Positions 21,383 to 30,534 of a stretch of 38,681 nucleotides of DNA are shown in pieces (the stretch's first letter is position 1; the number at the start of each line of letters is the position of its first letter). The notes under the pieces are model-generated. The model searched no databases, had not been told where the DNA came from, and saw only the letters and a list, made by a program, of their open reading frames with translations. The position numbers and the translations under genes were made by a program. Source of the stretch: an uncultured Clostridia bacterium (lineage in GTDB: Bacteria > Bacillota > Clostridia > UBA1381); NCBI GenBank assembly GCA_934476675.1, contig CAKSOE010000030.1, positions 1 through 38,681 of the forward strand, given 5' to 3'.

Positions 21383-21982
21383 ATGGCAGAGTTAAACGGT
21401 GAACTTAACGGGGCAGCCAACGGAACAGAAGGTGCAAACGGCAATCCGCCGGCAGATCCGAATGTAACGGGTGAAGGCAACGGTAAGGGCACAGAAAAGA
21501 CCTACACGCAAGCGGACTTTGACAGGGCTTTGAAGTCTGAAACCGACAAGAGAGTGACGGACGCATTAAAGACCGCCAGAAGTAACTGGGAATCAGACTT
21601 GACAGAACGCATTGGAAAGGAACGCGAGGCGGCGGCAAAAGAGGCGGCGGAACGTGCAAAAATGACAGCTGAACAGATTGCGGCGGCAGACGCTGAAAAG
21701 GCACAGAAAGCTTTTGAGGCAGAGCGTGCGCAGTACCGTAAAGAAAAGCTGGAATTTGATGTTACGCAAAAGCTTGCCGAAAAGAAGCTTCCGGTTAAGT
21801 TTTCAAAGTACATAAGCGCAATGGGCGCGGAAAATGTAGAAGAAAACATAAAGGAGCTGGAAGGACTTTTAAGCGAGAACAGACAGTCGATCGTAAATGA
21901 GCTTACGAAAGGCAGTGCGCCTCACGGAGGCGGCGGAAAACCAACAGAAACAGACCCGTTTTTAGCAGGGTTCGGAAAGTAA
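21383..21982 (+). CDS. Capsid scaffold protein (DUF4355)
   Basis: 199 aa. An acidic Gly/Asn-rich N-terminus (GTEGANGNPPADPNVTG), then YTQADFDRALKSETDKRVTDAL, a long coiled coil with GKEREAAAKEAAERAKMTAEQ, and a C-terminal FDVTQKLAEKKLPVKFSKYI that in related phages contacts the capsid protein. Position directly before the major capsid gene is diagnostic. Ribosome site AAAGGAGG. Confidence 0.9.
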   Translation: MAELNGELNGAANGTEGANGNPPADPNVTGEGNGKGTEKTYTQADFDRALKSETDKRVTDALKTARSNWESDLTERIGKEREAAAKEAAERAKMTAEQIAAADAEKAQKAFEAERAQYRKEKLEFDVTQKLAEKKLPVKFSKYISAMGAENVEENIKELEGLLSENRQSIVNELTKGSAPHGGGGKPTETDPFLAGFGK

Positions 21983-22000
21983 AAAGGAGGAAAAACAATA

Positions 22001-23098
22001 ATGGCAATTAATTACGCAAGTAAATACGCAAGTCAGATTGACGAACGTTTTACAAAAGAGGCAATGTCTAATCCGGTTGTAAACCAGGATTATGATTTTG
22101 TAGGAGTTCAAACCGTAAATGTATACAGTGTTCCCACAGCGGAAATGACTGATTATACGCGCAGCGGTTCAAGCAGATATGGCACACCGACAGAGCTTGA
22201 AAATACAGTACAGGAGCTTACCATGTCGAGAGACAGAAGCTTCACCTTTACAATTGACCGCGGAAATCTGGACGATACGCAGATGGCAAACAGCGCCGGA
22301 GCAGCGTTACAGCGTCAGCTTCGCGAGGTGGTTATACCGGAGGTTGATACTTACAGATTTTCAAAGATTTGTGAGAATGCCGGCACGGTAGGTACGGGCG
22401 CAATCACTAAAACCAACGCATACGACGCCTTTTTGGACGGCACAACGACGCTCATCGACAAGAAAGCGCCTACAAACGGTTCCGTTGCGTATGTATCGAG
22501 TGCGTTCTATAAGCTGATAAAGCAGGACGATTCATTCATTAAGCGCGGTGATTTGTCGCAGGAAATGCTTGTAAGAGGTCAGATCGGAGCAATTGACGGC
22601 ATTCCGCTGGTAGTGCTTCCGGCGTCGTATATGCCCGAGAACGTGAATTTCTTTATCACAAACAGAATAGCAACGACAGCGCCGACAAAGCTTTCGGAAT
22701 ATAAAATCCATGACAATCCGCCGGGTATAAACGGCTGGCTTGTTGAGGGCAGACTGTATTATGACGCATTTGTGCTGAACAATAAAAAGAACGCTATCTA
22801 TGTGCATAAAACAGCTTTAACGCTTGGCAAATTAACAGTTAAATCCGAAGCGGGAACTACGGGTAAAACAAAAATAACCGTTACTCCGGCGGCGGATAGC
22901 GGTAACAAGCTGATGTACAAGACAGCGGCAAGCACGGCGCCGTCGGTGACATATGACGCGGATTTATCGTCATGGACGGAATTAACCAACGGGGCGGAAA
23001 TAACAGCAACCAACGGACACAAGATAACCGTTGCTGAGGTTACTGCGGACAGCAAAGCGCGCAAGTCCGGCAAGGCTACGGTAGTAAGCGGTACGTAA
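22001..23098 (+). CDS. Major capsid protein with C-terminal extension
   Basis: 365 aa. HK97-fold core to about residue 275: YASQIDERFTKEAMSNPVV, FTFTIDRGNLDDTQ, RQLREVVIPEVDTYRF, GQIGAIDGIPLVVLPA and KNAIYVHKTALT. The last 85-90 residues form a Thr/Lys-rich beta domain (KLTVKSEAGTTGKTKITVTP ... TELTNGAEITATNGHKITVAEV) like an Ig/Big-type decoration displayed on the capsid surface. No N-terminal protease delta domain. Ribosome site AAAGGAGG. Confidence 0.92.
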   Translation: MAINYASKYASQIDERFTKEAMSNPVVNQDYDFVGVQTVNVYSVPTAEMTDYTRSGSSRYGTPTELENTVQELTMSRDRSFTFTIDRGNLDDTQMANSAGAALQRQLREVVIPEVDTYRFSKICENAGTVGTGAITKTNAYDAFLDGTTTLIDKKAPTNGSVAYVSSAFYKLIKQDDSFIKRGDLSQEMLVRGQIGAIDGIPLVVLPASYMPENVNFFITNRIATTAPTKLSEYKIHDNPPGINGWLVEGRLYYDAFVLNNKKNAIYVHKTALTLGKLTVKSEAGTTGKTKITVTPAADSGNKLMYKTAASTAPSVTYDADLSSWTELTNGAEITATNGHKITVAEVTADSKARKSGKATVVSGT

Positions 23099-23119
23099 TA
23101 AAAAGCGGAGGGGCTGCAT

Positions 23120-23461
23120 ATGGAAAAATTAAAAATGCTCTTAGGCATTACGGACAGCGAACAGGACAGTTTACTGCAATTTCTGCTTGATGAAGTCCGT
23201 GATATGATATGCGGCTACTGCCGCATTGATGAAGTACCGACAAAGCTTGAAAGCCTTATACCCGTAATTGCGGCGGATTTATACCGCTGCAAGGGTTACG
23301 GCGAAGCAGAAGCGCCGCAGACGGTAAGCTCTTTAACGCAGGATAAAAAGACCGTTTCCTTTCAGAAAAACGAAACAGAATCGGACTTGCTCTCAAACTA
23401 TTATAGGCGGTTACGCCCATTCATAAACAGGAGAGGACGTGTTCCGAGTGAAGTTGTTTGA
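23120..23461 (+). CDS. Head-tail connector protein
   Basis: 113 aa. MEKLKMLLGITDSEQDSLLQFLLDE... then ICGYCRIDEVPTKLESLIPVIAADLYRCKG is the gp15/gp6-like adaptor pattern of SPP1/HK97-type phages, which attaches under the portal. Starts after GCGGAGGGGCTGCAT and overlaps the next gene by 23 bases. Confidence 0.88.
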   Translation: MEKLKMLLGITDSEQDSLLQFLLDEVRDMICGYCRIDEVPTKLESLIPVIAADLYRCKGYGEAEAPQTVSSLTQDKKTVSFQKNETESDLLSNYYRRLRPFINRRGRVPSEVV

Positions 23462-23843
23462 AAAGTATGCTGAAAAATATGCCGATATGTTCGACATCTT
23501 TAATAATACTACCGCACAGATTGTCGAAAGAACCGATTATGACGATTACAAGGGTACTTTTACACTTTTGACGAAAGGAAGCATCACAGGCGATTTACAG
23601 CCGTACAGCAGTGAATTTGCAAAGAAAGATTACGGTAAGGAAATAGATTGTCAATATATTTTTTATTGCCGCGGTGTCATGCTTAGTGAGATACTGGAGC
23701 TTGACAGCAGCACGGAACTGAGCATGGAACCGGAGGCAGGGTTATATTTCGTTATAAACGAAAAACAATACGAAATAAGATATATTACAAAATGGAGCAT
23801 GGGGGCGGCAGTGCTTTTAAAGGAGGAGACCGAACATGATTGA
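23439..23843 (+). CDS. Head closure/minor head-tail joining protein
   Basis: 134 aa. Contains ERTDYDDYKGTFTLLTKGSITGDLQPYSSEFAKKDYG (in parts), an SPP1 gp16-type stopper pattern: small beta barrel with an extended loop. Two GTG starts are possible: 23439, 5 bases after AGGAG, and 23448. I keep the first. Its end overlaps the next gene by 8 bases. Confidence 0.8.
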   Translation: MFRVKLFEKYAEKYADMFDIFNNTTAQIVERTDYDDYKGTFTLLTKGSITGDLQPYSSEFAKKDYGKEIDCQYIFYCRGVMLSEILELDSSTELSMEPEAGLYFVINEKQYEIRYITKWSMGAAVLLKEETEHD

Positions 23844-24183
23844 TGTAAACAATGAAGTAAGAGCGGTGTTGAATAACCTTAAAGGTCTAACCGTTACCTA
23901 CCGTTACCCGGATAAATCAAATAAGCTGCCGGTGGTAAGCTATTATGAAATAACAACCACAACGGGATTATGCTATGATAATAAAGAACAGGCGCAGAAA
24001 TCCTATGTGGCTGTTGACATATGGGGCAGAAACGGAGCGGAATGCGCGGATTTTGCGATTAAGGCTGACAAGCTTATGCAAGACGCAGGGTGGTATCGTG
24101 AATTCTCAATGGATTTACCGCCCGAAAACAAGATATATCACAAAAGCATGAGATTTTTTAAGGAAATATTTTTTGAAATTTAG
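23836..24183 (+). CDS. Tail terminator/minor tail protein
   Basis: 115 aa. IDVNNEVRAVLNNLKGLTVTYRYPDKS, PVVSYYEITTT, YVAVDIWGRNGAECADFAIKADKLM, DAGWYREFS match the tail-completion family that caps the tube. The HK97 gp10-like gene that normally precedes it is missing here and found at 18768. Followed 12 bases later by the major tail gene. Confidence 0.8.
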   Translation: MIDVNNEVRAVLNNLKGLTVTYRYPDKSNKLPVVSYYEITTTTGLCYDNKEQAQKSYVAVDIWGRNGAECADFAIKADKLMQDAGWYREFSMDLPPENKIYHKSMRFFKEIFFEI

Positions 24184-24195
24184 GAGGATTAAATC

Positions 24196-24822
24196 ATGGC
24201 AAACGAAACAACATTCAAAAGACCGTTACCGACAATAGGTGTTGATAAATACACATTTTTTCCGTTAACGGAGGACACAGCGGAAAGCTTGACATACGGT
24301 ACGGCGGTATCGTTACCGGGTACTGTTGAGATTGCACCGACAGATACGGGCGGCAGCGATGTATTCGACGCTGATAACGGCGCATATTGCACCGAAACCT
24401 ATATTGAAAAAATGGGTCACGATATTACAAATGCGGATATTCCGCCGGAGGTAGACGCAATGTGGCGCGGTATCGAGATGAAAAACGGTCTTGTAAGCGT
24501 TACAAACGCAGCGGGAACAAAGTATTTCGCTGTTGCGTGGAGAATTTTAAAGCCGGATAACACCTATCGTTATGTAAGATACCTTAAAGGTTCGTACAGC
24601 TTTGCATCAAACGTCGGCGGTAAAACAAAACCGAGCCAGGGCGCAAGCGAAAAGCAGACCGCAAAGGCAACATATACGGCGGTACAGACTGCAAAGGACG
24701 GTACTGTTTATGAGTACATAGACCAGGATAATTTCCCCGATAAGCTGACAAGAGAAGCATTTGAGGCGGAATGGTTCAAAAGTCCGACATATACACCGGC
24801 TGCGCCGGTAGTATCGGGTTGA
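24196..24822 (+). CDS. Major tail tube protein (phi13 type)
   Basis: 208 aa. Elements such as VDKYTFFPLTEDTAESLTYG, VEIAPTDTGGSDVFDADNGAY, WRILKPDNTYRYVRYLKGSYSFAS, and a C-terminal YEYIDQDNFPDKLTREAFEAEW fit the phi13-like tube protein family. Stacked hexamers form the tail tube. The -35 of the downstream toxin promoter overlaps its stop codon. Ribosome site AGGAGG. Confidence 0.92.
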   Translation: MANETTFKRPLPTIGVDKYTFFPLTEDTAESLTYGTAVSLPGTVEIAPTDTGGSDVFDADNGAYCTETYIEKMGHDITNADIPPEVDAMWRGIEMKNGLVSVTNAAGTKYFAVAWRILKPDNTYRYVRYLKGSYSFASNVGGKTKPSQGASEKQTAKATYTAVQTAKDGTVYEYIDQDNFPDKLTREAFEAEWFKSPTYTPAAPVVSG

Positions 24823-24846
24823 CAAAATTAAAAGCTGTGGTATAAT
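24819..24846 (+). promoter_or_regulatory. Promoter of type I toxin-like mRNA
   Basis: TTGACA (24819-24824), 16-bp spacer, TATAAT (24841-24846). The -35 overlaps the stop of the major tail gene (24820-24822). Full consensus elements mean transcription does not need the late activator, so it should also work in the lysogen. Confidence 0.8.
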
Positions 24847-24901
24847 AAAACAGTAATCAGCGGGATGTGTATAGGTTTATGCCCTCGGAAAGGGGGACAT
24901 A

Positions 24902-24973
24902 ATGGGAGAAGTCATTCTTGCAATGTACATAATAATGCTCACATTATTAATTCTTGATAAAAAAAGAAAATAA
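24902..24973 (+). CDS. Hydrophobic 23-aa peptide, type I toxin candidate
   Basis: Preceded by GGAAAGGGGGACATA. The peptide starts MGEVILAMYIIM, continues with a leucine/isoleucine run (one short transmembrane helix) and ends LDKKRK, a basic tail. Size and design match Fst/TxpA-like type I toxins that damage the membrane. A second consensus promoter on the other strand (25071-25099) makes an RNA complementary to its 3' region, the expected antitoxin layout. The peptide sequence itself is not one I recognise. Confidence 0.7.
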   Translation: MGEVILAMYIIMLTLLILDKKRK

Positions 24974-25064
24974 CCTGTCCTAAACGGAAAGGCTACCTTC
25001 AATCACTAAATAAACACAAGTGAGGGATAGCCTGCCAATGCTCAAAGGAAGAAACCATCCCTCT
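24960..25064 (-). ncRNA. Antisense RNA, candidate type I antitoxin
   Basis: From the promoter at 25071-25099 transcription would start near 25064 and run against the toxin mRNA. The segment AGGCTA ... TAGCCT (plus 24989-25033 region), with CACT/AGTG pairing inside, is a hairpin followed by TTTCCGTTT, a possible terminator. The 3' end is estimated only. Overlap with the toxin 3' untranslated region would allow RNA pairing and decay. Confidence 0.6.
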
Positions 25065-25070
25065 GATTGC

Positions 25071-25099
25071 ATTATATCACAGTAAAATATTGTTGTCAA
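25071..25099 (-). promoter_or_regulatory. Promoter of the antisense RNA
   Basis: On the minus strand TTGACA (25094-25099), 17-bp spacer and TATAAT (25071-25076), with TG before the -10. This is a perfect consensus promoter inside a block of plus-strand late genes. Confidence 0.85.
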
Positions 25100-25111
25100 C
25101 AAAAATTTTAT

Positions 25112-25146
25112 AAAAAGCACACTGAAAAAATTCGGTGTGCTTTTTT
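25112..25146 (+). terminator. Rho-independent terminator after toxin locus
   Basis: AAGCACACTGAA (25115-25126) pairs with TTCGGTGTGCTT (25131-25142), one wobble, then a T run. It ends the toxin mRNA (about 295 nt) but must be passed by late transcription to reach the tail chaperone gene. Confidence 0.8.
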
Positions 25147-25189
25147 GGTACCAAAATCACAATTAATTATAAATTCGGAGGTAAAAATC

Positions 25190-25477
25190 ATGCAAACAAC
25201 ATTAACATTTACGAAAGCCGGAAAGAAATATGTTTCAAATAAATTCAATATGGGTATAGCTTGCCTTATAAACGACAGGCACGTTCAGAACATGAACGCA
25301 AAAAACGAGGATAAGATAGGTATATTCAGTATGTGCAATGATGCGGTTGTAAAAATGTTTGACGGCACGGAAGCAACGCAGGACGTATTGGAAAGCCTTC
25401 CGGTACGAACAAGAACAAGCCTTTGCAATAAGCTGTTTGATATTTACATGGAGGAATGTTTCTCAAAAAACGAGTAA
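25190..25477 (+). CDS. Tail assembly chaperone, short form (gpG-like)
   Basis: 95 aa. MQTTLTFTKAGKKYVSNKFNM, DKIGIFSMCNDAVVKMFDG, VRTRTSLCNKLFDIYMEE follow the gpG-type chaperone pattern that coats the tape measure. The start at 25190 has TCGGAGGTAAAAATC. The end carries an A-AAA-AAC slippery heptamer (25465-25471), so part of the ribosomes would make the longer gpGT-like fusion. Confidence 0.85.
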   Translation: MQTTLTFTKAGKKYVSNKFNMGIACLINDRHVQNMNAKNEDKIGIFSMCNDAVVKMFDGTEATQDVLESLPVRTRTSLCNKLFDIYMEECFSKNE

Positions 25478-25677
25478 ACCGCGGTGACAGTGAGGGCGGC
25501 GGAGCGTTGAGGGATTTATACGGATTGTTTTTTAAACATCTCGGAATAATGCCCGATGCAGTAAGCCGTCAGTCACCGTCGGAATTGTTTATGATGCTGG
25601 ACAGTTTGGAGGAAAGCGGGCCAGCAGATGAATATACGGGTAATGATGAATATTTAAGAATGTTTTACGGGCAGTAA
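25190..25677 (+). CDS. Tail assembly chaperone, -1 frameshift fusion (gpGT-like)
   Basis: A slip of -1 on A-AAA-AAC at 25465-25471 joins the short chaperone to the frame ending at 25677, which reads KKRVNRGDSEGGGALRDLYG, then LFFKHLGIMPDAVS and ends in RMFYGQ. The second frame has no ribosome site of its own. About 162 residues in total. The T-domain recruits tail tube subunits in the lambda model. Two products in a fixed ratio are essential in related phages. Confidence 0.8.
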
Positions 25678-25692
25678 AGGCAGGTGAGAAGC

Positions 25693-28600
25693 ATGAGTGA
25701 AGTAGACAGCATAAATATACGAATAACGGCAACAGATGAAGCAAGCGCCAATATACAGCGTGTCAGCAATTCATTAAACAGCCTTAACAGTGGCGGCAGA
25801 AATGCGCAGAACGTCGCCGCAGGAGTAGAAAGCAGATGGACGCGAACCGGAAAAAGCATGAAAGATGTCGGCGGTGCGATTGACGACATAACAAAACCTT
25901 TGCAGTTTGCGGCGGCAGGAACGCTTGCGCTCGGTGTTGCATCGGGTAAGGCGGCAATGGATTACGAAACCGCGTTCACGGGAGTGCGCAAGACCGTAGA
26001 CGGTACAGAGGAACAGCTTGCTGCGGTAGATAAAGGCTTAAAGGAGTTGTCAAAAACAACTCCGGTAAGTGCGGCGGAACTTGCGAATCTTGCGGCAGTC
26101 GGCGGTCAGTTGGGAATTGAGACAGGCGAAACAGGAGAAACAATACTCAAATTCACCAAAACAATGGCGGATATGGGCGCGGCAACCAACCTCACAGGTG
26201 AACAGGGTGCGGCGGCAATGGCGCGGTTCTTAAACGTTATGGGCGAAAGCAAAGATAATGTTGACCGCGTAGGTTCATCAATTGTTGATTTGGGAAACCA
26301 TACGGCAACCAGTGAAGCGGAAATTGCGGAAATGGCTCTGCGTATGGGTAAGTTCGGTAATACGGTAGGAATGAACTCGGCGCAGGTGTTGGGTTACAGT
26401 GCGGCTCTGTCCTCGTTGGGAATAGAGGCACAAATGGGCGGCAGTGCAATCGGACGTACATGGCTTTCCATACAAGAAGCGGTAAGCGGCGGCGGTGAAA
26501 GTCTTGAAGCTTTTGCGAAGTATGCCGGAGTATCGGCGGCGGATTTTAAAAAGCAGTGGAGCACAGACCCGTCGGGAGCGTTTAACAGTCTTATTAAGGG
26601 ATTAAGCGCCACAAAGGATTTGACAAAGGCTCTCGGAGATTTGGGAATCGACAATATCCAGGATAAACAGGCGGTAATGGCTTTGACGAACGGCTACGAT
26701 TTAATGACGGATTGCCTTAACCGTTCAAGCAAGGCATATGAAGAAAACACCGCGCTTACAAATGAAGCAAACGCGGCATATAACACAGTGGCAAACAAGC
26801 TGAAAATGGCTATGAACGCCGTTACCAATGCCGGCATAGAATGGGGCAATGTTCTTTTGCCGGAGGTGCAGAAAGGCGCCGAATGGATAGGCAAAGCCGG
26901 AGAAGCTCTCGGCAATATGAGCGAGGGACAGAAACAAGCAACATTAACCGCCGGAAAGTTTATACTTGTAACAGGCGCAAGCACAAAAGCTGTTGCAAGC
27001 GGAGCGAAAACAATCGGCGGACTGGTCGAAGGGATAGGCAAGCTTAAAGAAGTCGCAAATGCCGGAGGAGCTGCCGGAAAAATAGCGTCGGCAACTCTCG
27101 GACTGGGTAAACTCGGCTTAGCTGTCGGAGCGGTTGGCGTTGCGGCTTATGGTGTAAGTAAGGCATATGACACATGGTACAGTTCACAATACAAATGGTC
27201 GAAGGGTTTGGCAGAGGGAAATAAGAAAATATCGGAAAGCCTAAATAAATACAAGCAGTTAAGCACTGTACAGCAAGAAATAAAAGGCTTAAAGCTTGTT
27301 ATTGAAAATCCCGAATCAAGCCAAGAACAGGTTGAACAGGCTAAGGCACGTCTTAATGAAATTCGTGAGCTGCTTTCAAAAGAGTATAATCTCGTGATTA
27401 ATTCGGATAATTCAAATCTGGAAGAAACTGTTGAAACGGTAAGAAAAATGTCCGAAAACGAATTAAAAGTAAATATGTCAAGACAAATGGATAAGCTGAG
27501 GTATTTACAGCCTAAATTTGATTCGTATAAAGAAAATATCGTACAATTAAAGCAACAGCAGACCGAAGCTTCAAATGCTATGGAGAAATACAGCAATTTA
27601 TCATCAACAGTTGATGAATTAGGAAGTAAGTTCAGAGAAACGGGCGATATGCAGGCATATAAGCAGGGGCTTATAGATGTAGGAAAACAACTTGGAATTG
27701 CTATCAGTGAAGGGCATGACGCGGCGGATATGCTTGATATTATCAATAATGGAGCAGACGGTAAAATCGGATTGGAAAGTCTGAAAACCATAGGCAACCG
27801 ATATGATGAAATCACAGGAAAAATCAATTCACTTACAGCCGCACAGGAGGAATATGTAGCAGTTTCCACTGAAATGGCAAACTGGAGCAATGAATTACTC
27901 GGCATGGGCGCAAAGCAGGGCAACTCACAAATGGTTGAGGAAAACCTTAAACGCATGGGACAACTGATAAGAAACGCCGGATTGGATATGGCAGGGTACG
28001 CACAAGCGGCGGCTCTTGCGATGAATGGAGTAGACAGCCTTAATACCGCATGGGAAAAAGGCGGCGATACACTGAACGGCGTTGTTAACGATTATATTCG
28101 CGCAATGAATGAGTTCGGTGCATCGGCACAGGACACAACAGTCGGGGCGGCGCTTATACAGAATGGATTTACCGATGTCGGACAGGCGGCAGCAAAAGGT
28201 GATGAAGCCGTAAAAGGCGTTTTAAAGTCAATAAAATCCATAGGGCAACAACAGGGGCTATTTGATGGCTTAAATGCAGATGAAATAAGCGGAAAAATTA
28301 ACGATATTGCTCACGCTATCGGACTTTTGCCGAAAGGAAAACAGATACGTATTACCGCTGACGGAAACATTGATATTATAGACCGCGCCAAGCAAGCCGC
28401 TGACGAACTCAATAAAAAGGGTAATATCAAGGTTAAGATTGATGTAAACGGAAATGTAGAGCTGTTAAACACGGCAGACAAAAAGTTAAAAGAACTTGTT
28501 AAAAACAACAAGGTAGACATTAAGTTTAATTTCGACACGAAAACATCTGATATATTTGATAAAGCCGGAAACAAGATGGGTGAAATCACCGTTGACGGTA

Positions 28601-30519
28601 AAGTGGTATGGAAATCTGATACATCTGAACCGGATAGCTACAAGCCGGAAGCAGAGGGTACAGCAAATTTCGAGTTGGGAGAGCATCCGACTGAAGCACC
28701 CGATATTTCGGGCGATGCTAATTTCACATTGGGAAACCATCCGATGGAAGCACCTGCTATTCCGGGTACGGCAAACTATAAAGGAAATTTTCCGGAATCG
28801 GCACCGACAATATACGGTACGGCTGTATATAAAGTCGAATATACCGGCGGCGGAATACTGAATAACCGCGTCCAGGGAAAGACATGGAACGGAAAGGTAA
28901 AAGAAAACGCCAAAGGAACACAAAACTTTTCCGGCGGTCTTGCAATGGTAAACGATGAGGAGGGCGTAAGCGACAACCGCGAACTCATAATTGACGGCGG
29001 CAGAGCCTTTATTCCGCACGGAAGAAATGTCATACTTCCATTGTCGAGGGGCGCAAAGGTTTACACGGCGCGTCAGACAAAGCGTATCATGACAGCTATG
29101 GGAATACCGCATTACGCACAGGGTAAGGACAACTCCGAAGCGTTTACAACGGCAAAGGATGATTGGACGCACTACACCAAAACTCACGCGGTGACGATTA
29201 CGCAGGAGCTTGAAAAATGGGTTGAACTGTCGGAGAAATTCAAGGACAACCAAAAGGATATTGAGGACATCGAGGAGGAAATATATTCGCTCACCGTTAA
29301 GCAGAATGATGAACGCAACAAAGCCTCCGAGAAATGGGCGGATAAGCGTATTTTTAATAATGACTGGGAAGAATACGGCGACGATATTTACAGTGCATAT
29401 GACCGCATAAAAGTCCGCAATATGGAAATGGTTTCCTCCGGTAAAATGACATGGGACGATTATGCGGAATACATGGAAAGCGCCGGAGAAAAGATGTATG
29501 ACAGCCGTCGGGATCAGTCCGAAAAATGGCTTGAACACGAAAAGAAATATAACAAGCTTTCGGAAGAGGATTACGGCGCAGGATTGCAGCGAATGCGTGA
29601 GTATACACTGCAAATGTATGAACAGGGTCTCATAGACAAGGAAAAATACAGACAGGCAGACAGGGAGCTTGAAGAAAAATATCTTGATTTCGTTTCCGAT
29701 AAAAACGCAAACGAATATTCGGCATGGCAGAACGACGCGGATATGTGGGAGCGTATGCGCGACACTTATGACGATTGGTCGGACTACAATGACAGTAAGC
29801 TTGATTTCATTAAGCGTAAAATCGAAAAGGTTGAGGATTTCTACAAAGACGGCAAAATTTCATTTGATGAGTATGACATCGCAACGAAAAACTATCAAAT
29901 GGACTACTACAATGAGCAAAGCCGTATATATGACGAAAAACTGCAAGAGTTCAGCAGCCGTATATCAAAGCTACGCGAAAAATATTCCGATGCCGAACAG
30001 AAGTTACAGGACAGTTGGACGGTGAGCGACAGAAAGGAAAACATAGAGGATTTGCAAAGTCAGATTGCTATGTACAGAAACGCAACCACCCACGCCGGAC
30101 AGGAAAAATTAAAATCCCTCGAAAGCCAGTTAAAGGACGCACAGCGTCAGCAGCAGCTGTATGAATTGCAGCAGAGCAATAATAAGGTTCTTACGCAAAT
30201 GCAGTCGCAGTATGATTACCTCGAAGAAAACAAGGCGGCAAAGCTTCGGGAGCTGATGAAAAGCACGGTTGACATCGCAAAGCTTGAAGCGAATATGTCG
30301 GCGCAGATTGCGGCGGCGAAAAACGCTTTAAACTCCGATTCGCTCCGTCAGTATAATGTTTTGAGGGATATATACAGTGCGATTAAAGGCTTGCGCATGG
30401 GTGCGACATACACCGACAGCAGAACCATAAACAATTACCAGGGTACATACAACCCCAAAGGCGTATGGAGTATTGTAAACGGTATAGCGGTCGGCGGTAT
30501 GGGTTCATTTGTTTTTTAA
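25693..30519 (+). CDS. Tape measure protein
   Basis: 1608 aa. ATG 25693 follows AGGCAGGTGAGAAGC; the GTG at 25684 lies in that site. The TP901-type minor tail core lies near 60-270 (MDYETAFTGVRKTVDG ... TPVSAAELANLAAVGGQLG ... NLTGEQGAAAMARFLNVMGE). Hydrophobic Gly/Ala-rich helices are near 420-490. About four repeats of a GTANF-x-LG-x-HP-x-EAP unit occur near 985-1050. The C-terminal third is charged coiled coil. At roughly 0.15 nm per residue the tail would be about 240 nm. Confidence 0.95.
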   Translation: MSEVDSINIRITATDEASANIQRVSNSLNSLNSGGRNAQNVAAGVESRWTRTGKSMKDVGGAIDDITKPLQFAAAGTLALGVASGKAAMDYETAFTGVRKTVDGTEEQLAAVDKGLKELSKTTPVSAAELANLAAVGGQLGIETGETGETILKFTKTMADMGAATNLTGEQGAAAMARFLNVMGESKDNVDRVGSSIVDLGNHTATSEAEIAEMALRMGKFGNTVGMNSAQVLGYSAALSSLGIEAQMGGSAIGRTWLSIQEAVSGGGESLEAFAKYAGVSAADFKKQWSTDPSGAFNSLIKGLSATKDLTKALGDLGIDNIQDKQAVMALTNGYDLMTDCLNRSSKAYEENTALTNEANAAYNTVANKLKMAMNAVTNAGIEWGNVLLPEVQKGAEWIGKAGEALGNMSEGQKQATLTAGKFILVTGASTKAVASGAKTIGGLVEGIGKLKEVANAGGAAGKIASATLGLGKLGLAVGAVGVAAYGVSKAYDTWYSSQYKWSKGLAEGNKKISESLNKYKQLSTVQQEIKGLKLVIENPESSQEQVEQAKARLNEIRELLSKEYNLVINSDNSNLEETVETVRKMSENELKVNMSRQMDKLRYLQPKFDSYKENIVQLKQQQTEASNAMEKYSNLSSTVDELGSKFRETGDMQAYKQGLIDVGKQLGIAISEGHDAADMLDIINNGADGKIGLESLKTIGNRYDEITGKINSLTAAQEEYVAVSTEMANWSNELLGMGAKQGNSQMVEENLKRMGQLIRNAGLDMAGYAQAAALAMNGVDSLNTAWEKGGDTLNGVVNDYIRAMNEFGASAQDTTVGAALIQNGFTDVGQAAAKGDEAVKGVLKSIKSIGQQQGLFDGLNADEISGKINDIAHAIGLLPKGKQIRITADGNIDIIDRAKQAADELNKKGNIKVKIDVNGNVELLNTADKKLKELVKNNKVDIKFNFDTKTSDIFDKAGNKMGEITVDGKVVWKSDTSEPDSYKPEAEGTANFELGEHPTEAPDISGDANFTLGNHPMEAPAIPGTANYKGNFPESAPTIYGTAVYKVEYTGGGILNNRVQGKTWNGKVKENAKGTQNFSGGLAMVNDEEGVSDNRELIIDGGRAFIPHGRNVILPLSRGAKVYTARQTKRIMTAMGIPHYAQGKDNSEAFTTAKDDWTHYTKTHAVTITQELEKWVELSEKFKDNQKDIEDIEEEIYSLTVKQNDERNKASEKWADKRIFNNDWEEYGDDIYSAYDRIKVRNMEMVSSGKMTWDDYAEYMESAGEKMYDSRRDQSEKWLEHEKKYNKLSEEDYGAGLQRMREYTLQMYEQGLIDKEKYRQADRELEEKYLDFVSDKNANEYSAWQNDADMWERMRDTYDDWSDYNDSKLDFIKRKIEKVEDFYKDGKISFDEYDIATKNYQMDYYNEQSRIYDEKLQEFSSRISKLREKYSDAEQKLQDSWTVSDRKENIEDLQSQIAMYRNATTHAGQEKLKSLESQLKDAQRQQQLYELQQSNNKVLTQMQSQYDYLEENKAAKLRELMKSTVDIAKLEANMSAQIAAAKNALNSDSLRQYNVLRDIYSAIKGLRMGATYTDSRTINNYQGTYNPKGVWSIVNGIAVGGMGSFVF

Positions 30520-30534
30520 AGGAGGCGGCGGAGA

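Noticed and set aside
25456..25677. Independent 73-aa gene after the tail chaperone
   Set aside because: No ribosome site, and the slippery heptamer shows it is the -1 extension of the chaperone.
28486..29613. 375-aa minus-strand frame
   Set aside because: Shadow of the tape measure gene; no ribosome site or recognisable domain.
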